Shown: positions 25,789-34,963 of the stretch, in pieces | How positions within the stretch are numbered: position 1 is the first letter of the stretch | Layout of the letters: each line of letters opens with the position of its first letter | NCBI RefSeq assembly: GCF_003852315.1 | Contig: NZ_CP027762.1 | Span: 1,531,501 to 1,595,500 of the forward strand | DNA from: Pseudomonas sp. LBUM920 | GTDB taxonomy: Bacteria; Pseudomonadota; Gammaproteobacteria; Pseudomonadales; Pseudomonadaceae | DNA length: 64,000 nucleotides | Direction: 5' to 3' | Position numbers and translations under genes: made by a program | The notes under the pieces: model-generated | Seen by the model: only the letters and a program-made list of their open reading frames with translations | Told to the model about the DNA's origin: nothing | The model's database searches: none

Positions 25789-26122
25789 TTGATCTAACCA
25801 CTCAGGTCGGCTACCAGGCCGCCGTGCTCTGCTGTTGATCTTGATCTGCTTTTGATCTTGATCTTAGGCGCCCCGTTAAACCACGCTGGCCGAACGCAGG
25901 TAGTACGGAGCGGCTAAACCGGCAGGACGCCGGTTTAGCCGCGACGGGGCAGGGACGCCCCGTCGCGGCGGCTCGCTCTGTAGTACCGGAGTGAGGGCAC
26001 ATCGAGCCTAAGCGAGGGGCCGAGTGGTGGGGCAAGAGCCCTTTGGTTACTTTGGGGCTTTTCCAAAGTGACCCGCCGTAAGGGCGGAACCCAAAGCAGC
26101 CATCACCCAAACAACGGATATT
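25789..26122. repeat. Long inverted repeat, right arm
   Basis: Inverted counterpart of the 25122-25458 arm. The flanking parts are nearly identical, but the middle (25898-25990) has a different sequence that keeps the same folds: GTAGTACGGAGCG against CGCTCTGTAGTAC (11 of 13 pairs, one G-U), GACGGGGC/GCCCCGTC and AAACCGGC/GCCGGTTT. Kept structure with changed sequence points to selection on, or gene conversion of, the folded form. Confidence 0.8.
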
Positions 26123-26146
26123 CACACTAACCCGCAGCCCAAAAAA

Positions 26147-26182
26147 AAGGCGCGACCCCCATCAGAGATCGCGCCTTCTTTA
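26147..26182. terminator. Bidirectional terminator after pitA
   Basis: AAGGCGCGA and TCGCGCCTT pair around a 13-base loop, with A8 on one side and TCTTTAT on the other, 22 bases beyond the pitA stop. Confidence 0.8.
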
Positions 26183-26204
26183 TCAGCCGCAGCCTAGTAG
26201 CCTA

Positions 26205-27680
26205 TCAACTACCCAACGCCTTGGACGCCAACCAGAACAACCCGGCCGACAAGCCCACCGTCGCCGGCAAGGTCAACACCCAAGCCATCAGAATGGTCTT
26301 CACCGTACCACCCTGCAGGCCGCTTTTATTGGCAACCATGGTCCCGGCAACACCGGACGACAACACATGGGTAGTCGAAACTGGCAGGCTAAAGATGTTC
26401 GCCAGGCCAATCATGCTCGCCGTGGTGATCTGCGCCGACATGCCCTGGGCATACGTCATGCCCTGCTTGCCGATCTTCTCGCCGATGGTCAGCACCACAC
26501 GCTTCCAACCCACCATCGTGCCCAGGCCCAACGCCAGTGCCACCGCCAGGATCACCCAGAACGGCGCGTACTCGGTCGTGGCAGTCAGGTCTTTACGCAG
26601 CTTGTCCAGGTCGGACTTCTCACGCGCATCCAGGCCCGGCAGCTTGCCGACTTTCTTCGCGGTGTCGTCCAGGCACAGCAGGTAGCGGCGCACTTCGATA
26701 CGGTGCTCGGAGGTCAGCGAGTGGTAGTCCGAGACACCTTTCAAAGTCTCCATCAGCGCGCTGATGGTGGGCTCGGTCTGCTGGGGGTTGCACTGGAACT
26801 TGCCCGGCAGGTCATCCTTCACGCTTTTGCCCAGTGCCAGGAACTCGCCGAGGGTGGCGTTGTTACGCTGGTAGAACTGGCTCAAGTGCACGGTGGCGTC
26901 ACGGGTGCGCTCGATCTGGTAGGTGGTGCTGCCCAGGTCGAGTACGAACTGCGCCGGCACGATACCGATCAGCACCAGCATGATCAGGCCGATACCTTTC
27001 TGACCATCGTTGGAGCCGTGCACAAAGCTCACGGCCATCGCGGAAATCACCAGCACCAGGCGGTTCCAGAACGGCGGGTGTTTCTTGTCGTCGAGCTTGC
27101 GGCGCTGGTCCGGGGTCTTGTGCATCTTCGACAGCGGGCGCCACCATTTCAGGCCAAGCAGCACCAGGGCTGCGACCAGGAAACCGGCCATCGGCGAGAA
27201 CACCAGCGATGCACCGATATCGATCGCTTTCTGCCAGTTCACACCGTCAGCCAGCGGAATATCGTTGATCAGGGCATTGGCCAGGCCGACACCCAGGATC
27301 GAACCGATCAGGGTGTGGGAACTGGAGGCCGGAATACCGAAGTACCAGGTGCCCAGGTTCCAGGTGATCGCCGCTGCGAGCAAAGAGAAGACCATAGCCA
27401 GACCATGGCCAGTGTTCACATTGATCAGCAACTCCACCGGCAGCAAATGCACGATGGCGTACGCGACACCGACACCACCGAGCAACACGCCGAGGAAGTT
27501 GAACACCCCGGAGAAGAACACGGCCAGGTGCGGCGGCATGGCTTTGGTATAGATGACTGTGGCCACCGCGTTAGCGGTGTCATGAAAGCCATTGATGAAC
27601 TCGAAGGCGAGGACAAAGGCCAGGGCGAGCAACAGGCTCACTAGAACCCACGCATCCAGTCCGCTGAATAAATCGATCAT
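26205..27680 (-). CDS. pitA: Low-affinity inorganic phosphate transporter PitA
   Basis: The 491-residue membrane protein has the duplicated PF01384 signature: GFHDTANAVATVIYTKA (residues about 31-47) and, in the C-terminal half, SLPVSTTHVLSSGVAG. About ten helices with a long cytoplasmic loop in between (residues about 250-370). It moves metal-phosphate in symport with protons. The length matches PitA (about 490). No Pho box is obvious upstream. Confidence 0.95.
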   Translation of the reverse strand: MIDLFSGLDAWVLVSLLLALAFVLAFEFINGFHDTANAVATVIYTKAMPPHLAVFFSGVFNFLGVLLGGVGVAYAIVHLLPVELLINVNTGHGLAMVFSLLAAAITWNLGTWYFGIPASSSHTLIGSILGVGLANALINDIPLADGVNWQKAIDIGASLVFSPMAGFLVAALVLLGLKWWRPLSKMHKTPDQRRKLDDKKHPPFWNRLVLVISAMAVSFVHGSNDGQKGIGLIMLVLIGIVPAQFVLDLGSTTYQIERTRDATVHLSQFYQRNNATLGEFLALGKSVKDDLPGKFQCNPQQTEPTISALMETLKGVSDYHSLTSEHRIEVRRYLLCLDDTAKKVGKLPGLDAREKSDLDKLRKDLTATTEYAPFWVILAVALALGLGTMVGWKRVVLTIGEKIGKQGMTYAQGMSAQITTASMIGLANIFSLPVSTTHVLSSGVAGTMVANKSGLQGGTVKTILMAWVLTLPATVGLSAGLFWLASKALGS

Positions 27681-27940
27681 GAAGGTTTTCTGACCCGGTC
27701 GTAAGGGGGCGCGATTATGCCAGAAAACCTCAGTAATCGATGCACTAGCTGCTCATCGGTAACAATCTTCATTGAAAAAAAACCGGGCAGGGGTGCGCAT
27801 CCCAGGGTTTTCGGGGCTTTGGCAAGTCTTTGATTTATAAAGCGCGGGGTCGAAAAAGCGGGTTTTTTTGACCGGATTGTCACATTTGAAACATTTGTAC
27901 GAAATTTCGTTCAAGGCTGTAGGAGCCTGATTAAATCAGG

Positions 27941-27977
27941 TTGCCCGCCGCTGGCAATGCGCCAGCGGCGGTGGCAA
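27941..27977. terminator. Strong hairpin after the 66-residue protein gene
   Basis: CGCCGCTGGC and GCCAGCGGCG form a perfect 10-bp stem, extended by TTGCC/GGCAA, 26 bases beyond the stop of the small gene. An adjoining palindrome CCTGATT-A-AATCAGG lies at 27926-27940. U-tracts are weak, so a structure with another role is possible. Confidence 0.6.
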
Positions 27978-28002
27978 AACCTTGAAGCTCAAATCGAAGC
28001 GC

Positions 28003-28203
28003 TTATGGCTCTTCGGTTTTGAGTTCCTGTTCAATCTTTTGGATTTCCTGGGCAAATGCCTGATCGAGCAAACTGGCTCGTTTGCGCCAGGGCTTGCGCT
28101 CGGGCTCAGGCTGGGCGGCGTAGGTGGTGATTTCCCCGCCGTAAACGTCCTTGTAACGTTGCTCCTGGCGCTCAAGTTCCGCGCGCAGTTCGTCTTTCGT
28201 CAC
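28003..28203 (-). CDS. Small charged coiled-coil-like protein
   Basis: The 66-residue product (MTKDELRAELERQEQRYKDV...) is highly charged and largely helical, with a C-terminal half QKIEQELKTEEP that could form a coiled coil. It has no signal peptide, membrane segment or cysteine. I recall similar short proteins in other fluorescent pseudomonads but know no function. It ends at a strong hairpin. Confidence 0.65.
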   Translation of the reverse strand: MTKDELRAELERQEQRYKDVYGGEITTYAAQPEPERKPWRKRASLLDQAFAQEIQKIEQELKTEEP

Positions 28204-28645
28204 AGTGTTACCTAAATGAGTTGAGTGTATTGAATGTGCAGCGCCACGCTTGAAAGTCGTCCTCGGGCTGTTTCAAGTTGAACAGGCGAACTGTTCAAGT
28301 TTGAAAGAAGGCACCAGGGGCAAAACGTTTAAGCGGATACGTGTGACCGGCGATGCTGGAACGCTGCAAAGCCTGGCGAGCTCCAATCCCGATTATTGTT
28401 ACCGGGCCGACCTCTGCACAGGTTGCATTATAGCGGCGTATTTGAATAACACTATCGGCGTGAAGTTAAAAAGCGTCAACGTTGCGTGAGGGTTTTGTTA
28501 CATACAGGTGTCAGTCTTTTCGAAAAAAACCGTGTTGACGTTCTGCACTTTTATAAATGTCGGATGGCTGCTCAAACGTGAGCGATCCCTTCGGCGCATC
28601 CGTTAAGTGTGCTCGTTCGTTGAACGCCATTGCGGGACCAGCAAA
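28204..28645. other. Long intergenic region before pcaR, no gene seen
   Basis: 440 bp of lower GC content with no convincing frame. Two short frames (at 28250-28489 and 28511-28786, reverse) have no recognisable protein or ribosome site. It should hold the promoter of the reverse-strand small gene and the upstream part of the pcaR promoter. Confidence 0.5.
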
Positions 28646-28678
28646 TTGCGATAATCGCATGATCGTCCGATAATCGCC
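28646..28678. promoter_or_regulatory. PcaR-like operators before pcaR
   Basis: TTGCGATAATCGCAT (28646-28660) contains the perfect palindrome GCGATAATCGC, and TCCGATAATCGCC follows in 28666-28678. Both share GATAATCG with the operator ahead of pcaI and with the PcaR box I recall from P. putida (GTTCGATAATCGCAC). They lie about 100 bp before the pcaR start, so pcaR is probably autoregulated. Confidence 0.6.
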
Positions 28679-28774
28679 CAAAGTTGCTGGCCCCGCCTTG
28701 TGCATTCTGGCCAGCGCGGCTTGTAATAGCGGCCAACCCTCCCAGCGGTTGAAAATAAGAGAAAGGACCCTGAA

Positions 28775-29617
28775 ATGAACGATCAATTGCGCAACTCCTT
28801 CGCGTCAGTGGCGCCGCCGATCGTGGCGTCCCCGGCCAAGCGCATCCAGGCGTTTACCGGTGATCCGGACTTCATGACTTCCCTGGCCCGTGGCCTGGCC
28901 GTGGTGCAGGCCTTTCAGGAGCGCAAGCGCCACCTGACCATCGCCCAGATCAGCCACCGCACTGAAATCCCCCGCGCCGCGGTGCGTCGTTGCCTGCACA
29001 CGTTGATCAAGCTCGGCTACGCCACCACCGACGGGCGTACCTATTCACTGTTGCCCAAAGTCCTGACCCTGGGGCACGCCTATTTATCTTCTACGCCACT
29101 GGCGGTGTCGGCCCAGCCTTATCTTGATCGCATGAGCGAGCAACTGCATGAAGCCTGCAACATGGCGACGCTGGAGGGCGACGACATTCTCTATATCGCC
29201 CGGTCCGCCACCACCCAGCGCCTGATTTCCGTGGATTTGTCGGTGGGCGGGCGCTTGCCGGCGTACTGCACGTCCATGGGCCGCATTCTGCTCGCGGCAC
29301 TCGACGATGCCTCGCTGCAGGACTACCTCGACCACGCCGACCTGCAAACCAAGACCAGCCGCACCCTGACCACCGCCGACGCGTTGTTCGAATGCCTGCA
29401 GCAAGTACGCCAGCAGGGCTGGTGCATTGTCGATCAGGAGTTAGAGCAGGGCCTGCGTTCCATCGCCGTGCCGGTGTACGACGCGTCCGGCCAAGTGTTG
29501 GCCGCGCTCAACGTGAGTACTCACGCCGGTCGGGTCAGCCGCAGCGAGCTGGAGCAGCGTTTCCTGCCGAGCATGCTCAGCGCGAGCCGTGAGCTGAGTG
29601 CGCAATTGTTTGCCTAA
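28775..29617 (+). CDS. pcaR: IclR-family regulator of protocatechuate degradation PcaR
   Basis: The 280-residue protein has an IclR winged helix (residues about 30-90; LTIAQISHRTEIPRAAVRRCLHTL) and a C-terminal effector domain with AYCTSMGRILLAAL and CIVDQELEQGLRSIAVPV. PcaR activates the pca genes when beta-ketoadipate is present. The start at 28775 overlaps no gene. It begins the catabolic cluster and is followed by pcaK 146 bp later. PcaR-like boxes lie ahead of it and ahead of pcaI. Confidence 0.9.
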   Translation: MNDQLRNSFASVAPPIVASPAKRIQAFTGDPDFMTSLARGLAVVQAFQERKRHLTIAQISHRTEIPRAAVRRCLHTLIKLGYATTDGRTYSLLPKVLTLGHAYLSSTPLAVSAQPYLDRMSEQLHEACNMATLEGDDILYIARSATTQRLISVDLSVGGRLPAYCTSMGRILLAALDDASLQDYLDHADLQTKTSRTLTTADALFECLQQVRQQGWCIVDQELEQGLRSIAVPVYDASGQVLAALNVSTHAGRVSRSELEQRFLPSMLSASRELSAQLFA

Positions 29618-29763
29618 GTGTTCGATGACCGCACAGATCCCGGCTTGATCAATTGACGGTGTTTCCCCTGGCTTATTAATGTGCGGCAGCGCTATCAGCG
29701 CCGCCCCAATAATAATGACGACCTCAGGTCGTTCGCCCGCCCATCGGTGTGGAAATAACAATA

Positions 29764-31104
29764 ATGAATCAGCCCTCTGTCGGTACTAACCTGGACGTGC
29801 AGTCCTTTATCAATGCCCAGCCGTTGTCACGCTACCAATGGCGCGTGGTGATCCTGTGTTTCCTGATTGTCTTCCTCGACGGGCTCGACACCGCCGCCAT
29901 GGGCTTTATCGCGCCCGCACTTTCGCAGGACTGGGGCATCGACCGCGCCAGCCTCGGCCCGGTGATGAGCGCCGCATTGATCGGCATGGTGTTCGGCGCG
30001 CTGGGCTCCGGCCCGTTGGCCGACCGCTTCGGGCGCAAAGTGGTGCTGGTGAGCGCGGTGCTGGTATTTGGCGCGTTCAGCCTGGCCTCGGCCTACAGCA
30101 CTCACGTCGACCAGTTGCTGGTGTTGCGTTTCCTCACCGGGCTGGGCCTGGGCGCGGGGATGCCGAATGCCACCACGCTGCTCTCCGAGTACACGCCCGA
30201 GCGTCACAAGTCGTTGCTGGTCACCAGCATGTTCTGTGGGTTCAACCTGGGCATGGCCGGTGGCGGATTTATCTCGGCCAAGCTGATTCCAGCGTTCGGC
30301 TGGCACAGCTTGCTGATGATTGGCGGCATCCTGCCGTTGATCCTGGCGGTGGTGCTGTTGGTGTGGTTGCCGGAATCGGCGCGCTACCTCGTGGTGCGCA
30401 ATCGTGGCACCGACAAGGTGCGCAAAACCTTGTCACCCATCGAGCCCAACCTCGTCGCCCGCGCCACCAGCTTCAGCGTGCCCGAGCAAAAAACCGTCAA
30501 GGCGCGCAACGTGTTCGCGGTGATTTTCTCCGGCACTTACAGCGCCGGCACCTTGTTGCTGTGGCTCACCTACTTTATGGGCCTGGTGATCGTGTACCTG
30601 CTGACCAGTTGGTTGCCGACCCTGATGCGCGACAGCGGTGCCAGCATGGAGCAGGCTGCGTTCATCGGCGCGCTCTTCCAGTTTGGTGGTGTGTTGAGTG
30701 CGGTCGGCGTGGGCTGGGCGATGGACCGGTTCAATCCGCACAAGGTCATCGGCACTTTCTATCTGCTGGCCGGGGTGTTCGCCTACGCGGTAGGTCAGAG
30801 CCTGGGCAATATCACGCTGCTGGCCACCTTGGTGCTGGTCGCCGGGATGTGCGTCAACGGTGCGCAGTCGGCGATGCCGTCACTGGCCGCACGCTTCTAC
30901 CCGACCCAAGGTCGCGCTACCGGCGTGTCGTGGATGCTCGGCATCGGCCGCTTTGGCGCGATCCTCGGTGCGTGGATGGGCGCAACATTACTGGGGTTGG
31001 GCTGGAACTTCGAGCAGGTGCTGACGGCGCTGGTGATTCCGGCGGCGCTGGCCACGGCAGCTGTTCTGATCAAAGGCATGGTCAGCCATGCGGATGCGAC
31101 CTGA
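29764..31104 (+). CDS. pcaK: 4-hydroxybenzoate/protocatechuate permease PcaK
   Basis: The 446-residue MFS symporter of the aromatic-acid (AAHS) family has LDGLDTAAMGFIAP in the first helix and GPLADRFGRKVVL in the first loop, both typical of PcaK. It imports 4-hydroxybenzoate or protocatechuate with protons. I chose MNQPSVGTN at 29764; another ATG lies five codons upstream. Its position straight after pcaR fits the pca regulon. Confidence 0.92.
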   Translation: MNQPSVGTNLDVQSFINAQPLSRYQWRVVILCFLIVFLDGLDTAAMGFIAPALSQDWGIDRASLGPVMSAALIGMVFGALGSGPLADRFGRKVVLVSAVLVFGAFSLASAYSTHVDQLLVLRFLTGLGLGAGMPNATTLLSEYTPERHKSLLVTSMFCGFNLGMAGGGFISAKLIPAFGWHSLLMIGGILPLILAVVLLVWLPESARYLVVRNRGTDKVRKTLSPIEPNLVARATSFSVPEQKTVKARNVFAVIFSGTYSAGTLLLWLTYFMGLVIVYLLTSWLPTLMRDSGASMEQAAFIGALFQFGGVLSAVGVGWAMDRFNPHKVIGTFYLLAGVFAYAVGQSLGNITLLATLVLVAGMCVNGAQSAMPSLAARFYPTQGRATGVSWMLGIGRFGAILGAWMGATLLGLGWNFEQVLTALVIPAALATAAVLIKGMVSHADAT

Positions 31105-31138
31105 GGCTTTACCCGATCTTGTGGCTGCCGGCGCCTCT

Positions 31139-31223
31139 GTGGGAGCTGGCTTGCCTGCGATTGCATCAACTCAGTTCACCTGCCGAACCGAGTCGTTTGC
31201 ATCGCAGGAAAGCCAGCTCCCAC
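31139..31223. repeat. REPIN (paired REP elements)
   Basis: GTGGGAGCTGGCTTGCCTGCGAT and a slightly altered inverted copy (GCAGGAAAGCCAGC in place of GCAGGCAAGCCAGC) lie in the space after pcaK, before the pcaI promoter. Confidence 0.82.
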
Positions 31224-31275
31224 ATGGACTAAGCCCAGTTGAGTTTCAGTGTTTCGTACAAAAGATTAGCTAGAC

Positions 31276-31321
31276 AACAATCCGTTCGATAATCGAACAC
31301 TGAGTCGATTATCGGATTGTT
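31276..31321. promoter_or_regulatory. PcaR operator and promoter region of pcaIJF
   Basis: A perfect palindrome GTTCGATAATCGAAC (31284-31298) sits in a larger dyad: AACAATCCG (31276-31284) is the inverted form of CGGATTGTT (31313-31321), and ATAATCG (31289-31295) of CGATTAT (31306-31312). This contains the GATAATCG core of the PcaR box and lies about 85-130 bp before the pcaI start. Confidence 0.7.
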
Positions 31322-31404
31322 CGACCCCTTTCCCCGGCTTAATCTTCAGGCACTTGGGCGCCACCTCAGCGCCTTTTTCGATCAACACCGGGAGCCCGAA
31401 CCCC

Positions 31405-32262
31405 ATGGCTGAAATCCTTGCGCTGCGCGACGCGGTGAAGCACTTCGTGAATGACGGCGACACCGTCGCGCTGGAAGGCTTCACCCACCTGATCCCTACG
31501 GCGGCGGGTCATGAAATCATTCGTCAGGGCAAGAAAGACCTGACGCTGGTGCGTATGACGCCTGACTTGATCTACGACCAGTTGATCGGGGCCGGCTGCG
31601 CCCGCAAGTTGATTTTCTCCTGGGGCGGCAACCCCGGTGTAGGCTCCCTGCATCGCCTGCGCGACGCGGTCGAGAAGCAATGGCCGCAACCGCTGGAGAT
31701 CGAAGAGCACAGCCACGCCGACCTGGCCAATGCCTACGTTGCCGGTGCATCCGGCCTGCCGTTTGCGGTGCTGCGCGCCTACGCCGGTTCTGACTTGCCC
31801 AAGGTCAACCCGCTGATCAAAACCGTGACCTGCCCGTTCACCGGCGAAGTGCTGGCGGCGGTGCCGTCGGTTCGCCCGGACGTCACCGTGATCCATGCAC
31901 AGAAGGCTGACCGCAAGGGCAACGTGTTGCTCTGGGGCATTCTCGGTGTGCAGAAAGAAGCGGCCCTGGCGGCCAAGCGCTGCATCGTCACCGTCGAAGA
32001 GATCGTTGACGACCTGAATGCGCCGATGAACAGCTGCGTGCTGCCGACCTGGGCGTTGACGGCGGTGTGTCATGTACCCGGTGGCGCGCATCCGTCCTAC
32101 GCCCACGGCTACAACGAGCGTGATAACCGCTTCTATCAGGCGTGGGACCCGATCGCTCGTGATCGTGGGACCTTTACCGCCTGGATCGACGAATACATCC
32201 ACGGCACTGCCGACTTCCGTGAATTCCAGGCCAAGCTGGCCACCGCGCAGGAGGCCAAGTGA
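31405..32262 (+). CDS. pcaI: 3-oxoadipate CoA-transferase subunit A PcaI
   Basis: The 285-residue subunit moves CoA from succinyl-CoA to 3-oxoadipate with PcaJ. It has the start MAEILALRDAVKHFVNDGD, the glycine-rich GGNPGVGSLHRL and the CoA-transferase I fold. The start at 31405 follows GGGAG and removes a 17-codon leader. Its TGA shares one base with the pcaJ ATG, so the two are coupled. Confidence 0.93.
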   Translation: MAEILALRDAVKHFVNDGDTVALEGFTHLIPTAAGHEIIRQGKKDLTLVRMTPDLIYDQLIGAGCARKLIFSWGGNPGVGSLHRLRDAVEKQWPQPLEIEEHSHADLANAYVAGASGLPFAVLRAYAGSDLPKVNPLIKTVTCPFTGEVLAAVPSVRPDVTVIHAQKADRKGNVLLWGILGVQKEAALAAKRCIVTVEEIVDDLNAPMNSCVLPTWALTAVCHVPGGAHPSYAHGYNERDNRFYQAWDPIARDRGTFTAWIDEYIHGTADFREFQAKLATAQEAK

Positions 32263-33041
32263 TGGCTTACTCCACCAATGAAATGATGACCGTCGCCGCT
32301 GCGCGTCGCCTCAAGAACGGCTCGGTGTGCTTCGTCGGCATCGGCTTGCCTTCCAAGGCCGCCAACCTGGCGCGCCTGACCTCATCGCCCGACGTGGTGC
32401 TGATCTACGAATCGGGCCCGATTGGCGCCAAGCCCAGCGTCTTGCCGCTGTCCATCGGCGACGGCGAACTGGCAGAAACCGCTGACACCGTGGTGCCGAC
32501 CGGCGAGATTTTCCGCTACTGGCTGCAAGGCGGGCGCATCGACGTCGGTTTTCTCGGCGCGGCCCAGGTCGACCGATTCGGCAATATCAACACCACCGTG
32601 GTCGGTGACTACCACCAGCCCAAAGTGCGCCTGCCGGGTGCCGGTGGCGCGCCGGAGATTGCCGGCTCGGCCAAGAGCGTGCTGATCATCCTCAAGCAGT
32701 CGGCGCGTTCGTTTGTCGACAAGCTGGACTTCATCACCTCCGTCGGCCATGGCGAAGGCGGCGACTCACGCAAGCGCCTGGGTCTGCCAGGCGCCGGCCC
32801 TGTAGGGATTATTACCGACCTGTGCATCATGGAGCCGGAAGAGGGCAGCCATGAATTTGTGGTCACCGCGCTGCACCCCGGCGTCACCCGCGAACAAGTG
32901 ATCGCGGCCACCGGTTGGGCGATTCGGTTTGCCGATCAGGTGAGCACCACCGACGCACCGACGGACATCGAACTCAAGGCTCTGCGTGATCTCGAAGCCC
33001 GCACTGCCGCCGCCCATGGCCAAGCGCCAGGAGAAGCCTGA
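32262..33041 (+). CDS. pcaJ: 3-oxoadipate CoA-transferase subunit B PcaJ
   Basis: The 259-residue subunit has the catalytic glutamate in YESGPIGAKP (near residue 47) as is usual for family I CoA-transferases, and ITDLCIMEPEEGSHEF further on. The start ATG overlaps the pcaI stop by one base and has AGGAGG before it. Its TGA in turn overlaps the pcaF ATG, so pcaIJF is translated as a coupled unit. Confidence 0.93.
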   Translation: MAYSTNEMMTVAAARRLKNGSVCFVGIGLPSKAANLARLTSSPDVVLIYESGPIGAKPSVLPLSIGDGELAETADTVVPTGEIFRYWLQGGRIDVGFLGAAQVDRFGNINTTVVGDYHQPKVRLPGAGGAPEIAGSAKSVLIILKQSARSFVDKLDFITSVGHGEGGDSRKRLGLPGAGPVGIITDLCIMEPEEGSHEFVVTALHPGVTREQVIAATGWAIRFADQVSTTDAPTDIELKALRDLEARTAAAHGQAPGEA

Positions 33042-34240
33042 TGCGTGACGTGTTTATCTGTGATGCCATTCGCACGCCCATCGGCCGCTTTGGCGGTGGT
33101 TTGTCCACGGTGCGTGCCGATGACCTGGCGGCCTTGCCGATCAAGGCCCTGATCGAACGCAACCCCCAGGTGGAGTGGGCGGCGGTGGATGAAGTGTTCC
33201 TCGGTTGTGCCAACCAAGCCGGCGAGGACAACCGCAACGTCGCGCGCATGGCCCTGCTGTTGGCGGGCCTGCCGCAGAGCATTCCCGGCGTGACCCTCAA
33301 CCGTTTGTGCGCCTCGGGCATGGACGCGATTGGCACGGCATTCCGTGCCATCGCCAGCGGCGAAATGGAGCTGGCGATTGCCGGCGGCGTTGAGTCGATG
33401 TCCCGCGCACCGTTCGTGATGGGCAAGGCTGATGCGGCGTTTTCACGCAACATGAAGCTTGAAGACACCACCATCGGCTGGCGTTTTATCAACCCGTTGA
33501 TGAAGGCCCAATACGGTGTGGACGCGATGCCGCAGACCGCCGATAACGTCGCCGACGACTACAACGTGTCCCGCGCCGACCAGGACGCTTTTGCCCTGCG
33601 CAGCCAGCAACGTACCGCCGCTGCGCAAGCCGCCGGGTTTTTCGCCGAAGAAATCGTGCCGGTGCGCGTCGCGCATAAAAAAGGCGAGACCGTGGTCGAG
33701 CAGGATGAGCATCCACGGGACACAACCCTGGAAGCCCTGGCCAAACTCAAACCGGTGAATGGCCCGGACAAGACCGTCACCGCCGGCAACGCCTCGGGCG
33801 TGAATGACGGTGCGGCGGCGCTGATTCTGGCCTCGGCCGAGGCCGTGAAAAAACATGGCCTCACCGCCCGCGCCCGTGTGTTGGGCATGGCCAGTGCCGG
33901 TGTTGCACCGCGTGTGATGGGCATCGGCCCGGTGCCGGCGGTGCGCAGACTGGTGGAGCGCCTTGGTCTGGCGGTTACCGACTTTGATGTCATCGAGCTC
34001 AACGAAGCCTTCGCCAGCCAGGGCCTGGCAGTGCTGCGTGAGTTGGGCATCGCCGACGACGCCCCGCAAGTGAACCCGAACGGTGGCGCCATCGCCCTCG
34101 GCCACCCGCTGGGCATGAGCGGCGCGCGGTTGGTGTTGACGGCGTTGCACCAATTGGAAAAAACCGGCGGCCGCAAAGGCCTGGCCACTATGTGTGTGGG
34201 CGTCGGCCAAGGTTTGGCCCTGGCGATTGAACGCGTCTAA
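33041..34240 (+). CDS. pcaF: 3-oxoadipyl-CoA thiolase PcaF
   Basis: The 399-residue thiolase cleaves 3-oxoadipyl-CoA to succinyl-CoA and acetyl-CoA. Cys90 in NRLCASGMD is the acyl-accepting residue, with NEAFASQ, ALGHPLGMSGAR and the second catalytic Cys in MCVGVGQG near the end. Length fits PcaF (about 400). It follows pcaJ with a one-base overlap and is 17 bp before pcaH. Confidence 0.95.
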   Translation: MRDVFICDAIRTPIGRFGGGLSTVRADDLAALPIKALIERNPQVEWAAVDEVFLGCANQAGEDNRNVARMALLLAGLPQSIPGVTLNRLCASGMDAIGTAFRAIASGEMELAIAGGVESMSRAPFVMGKADAAFSRNMKLEDTTIGWRFINPLMKAQYGVDAMPQTADNVADDYNVSRADQDAFALRSQQRTAAAQAAGFFAEEIVPVRVAHKKGETVVEQDEHPRDTTLEALAKLKPVNGPDKTVTAGNASGVNDGAAALILASAEAVKKHGLTARARVLGMASAGVAPRVMGIGPVPAVRRLVERLGLAVTDFDVIELNEAFASQGLAVLRELGIADDAPQVNPNGGAIALGHPLGMSGARLVLTALHQLEKTGGRKGLATMCVGVGQGLALAIERV

Positions 34241-34257
34241 TAAAAGAGGATGGCTCC

Positions 34258-34962
34258 ATGAGTGACAAGCCCGGATACCGGCGCCCGCAAGCGGGCACTC
34301 AACCCGATTATCTGCACCCGGCCTACCAGTCGACGAACTTGCGTTCGCCGTCTCAGCCGTTGGTGTTTCTGCCGCATTCCTTGTCGGAGATCACCGGCCC
34401 GAGCATCGGCGCCGAACGCGTCAATGAGAAGGACAACGACCTGACTGCCCAGCACGAGGGCGAGCCTCAGGGCGAGCGCATCATCATTCATGGCCGCGTG
34501 CTGGATGAAAACGGCCTGCCGGTGCCGGGCATTCTGGTGGAGATCTGGCAAGCCAACGCTGCCGGTCGCTACAACCACAAGCGTGACCTGCATGACGCGC
34601 CACTGGACCCGAACTTCACCGGCACCGGCCGCACCGTCACTGACGCGCAGGGCTGGTACCAGTTCCAGACCATCAAGCCCGGCGCCTACCCGTGGGGCAA
34701 CCACCACAACGCGTGGCGCCCGGCGCATATCCATTTTTCGCTGTTTGGCCCCAGCGTGCTGACGCGCTTGGTCACGCAGATGTACTTCCCCGGTGACCCG
34801 CTGCTGGAATACGACCCGATCTACAACTGCGTGCCGGACACCTCGGCCAAGCAGCGCTTGATCGCCAGCTTCGACCTGGAAAAAACCATTCCTTCCTATG
34901 CCCTCGGCTACCGCTGGGACATCGTCCTGCGCGGCCGCGACGCCACGCCGATGGAGAAATGA
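34258..34962 (+). CDS. pcaH: Protocatechuate 3,4-dioxygenase beta subunit PcaH
   Basis: The 234-residue subunit holds the non-heme iron. Tyr105 (GRYNHK), Tyr144 (GAYPWG), His157 and His159 (PAHIHFS) have spacings of 39, 13 and 2, which are the same as the four ligands known for the P. putida enzyme. It opens the aromatic ring of protocatechuate to 3-carboxymuconate with oxygen. The SD is AGAGGA just before the ATG. pcaG starts one base after its stop. Confidence 0.95.
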   Translation: MSDKPGYRRPQAGTQPDYLHPAYQSTNLRSPSQPLVFLPHSLSEITGPSIGAERVNEKDNDLTAQHEGEPQGERIIIHGRVLDENGLPVPGILVEIWQANAAGRYNHKRDLHDAPLDPNFTGTGRTVTDAQGWYQFQTIKPGAYPWGNHHNAWRPAHIHFSLFGPSVLTRLVTQMYFPGDPLLEYDPIYNCVPDTSAKQRLIASFDLEKTIPSYALGYRWDIVLRGRDATPMEK

Positions 34963-34963
34963 G

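Noticed and set aside
28511..28786. 91-residue reverse frame before pcaR
   Set aside because: It overlaps the PcaR operators and pcaR start, and shows no domain or ribosome site.
29838..31232. 464-residue frame overlapping pcaK in another phase
   Set aside because: Arg-rich shadow frame in the same strand as pcaK, without a start region or domain.
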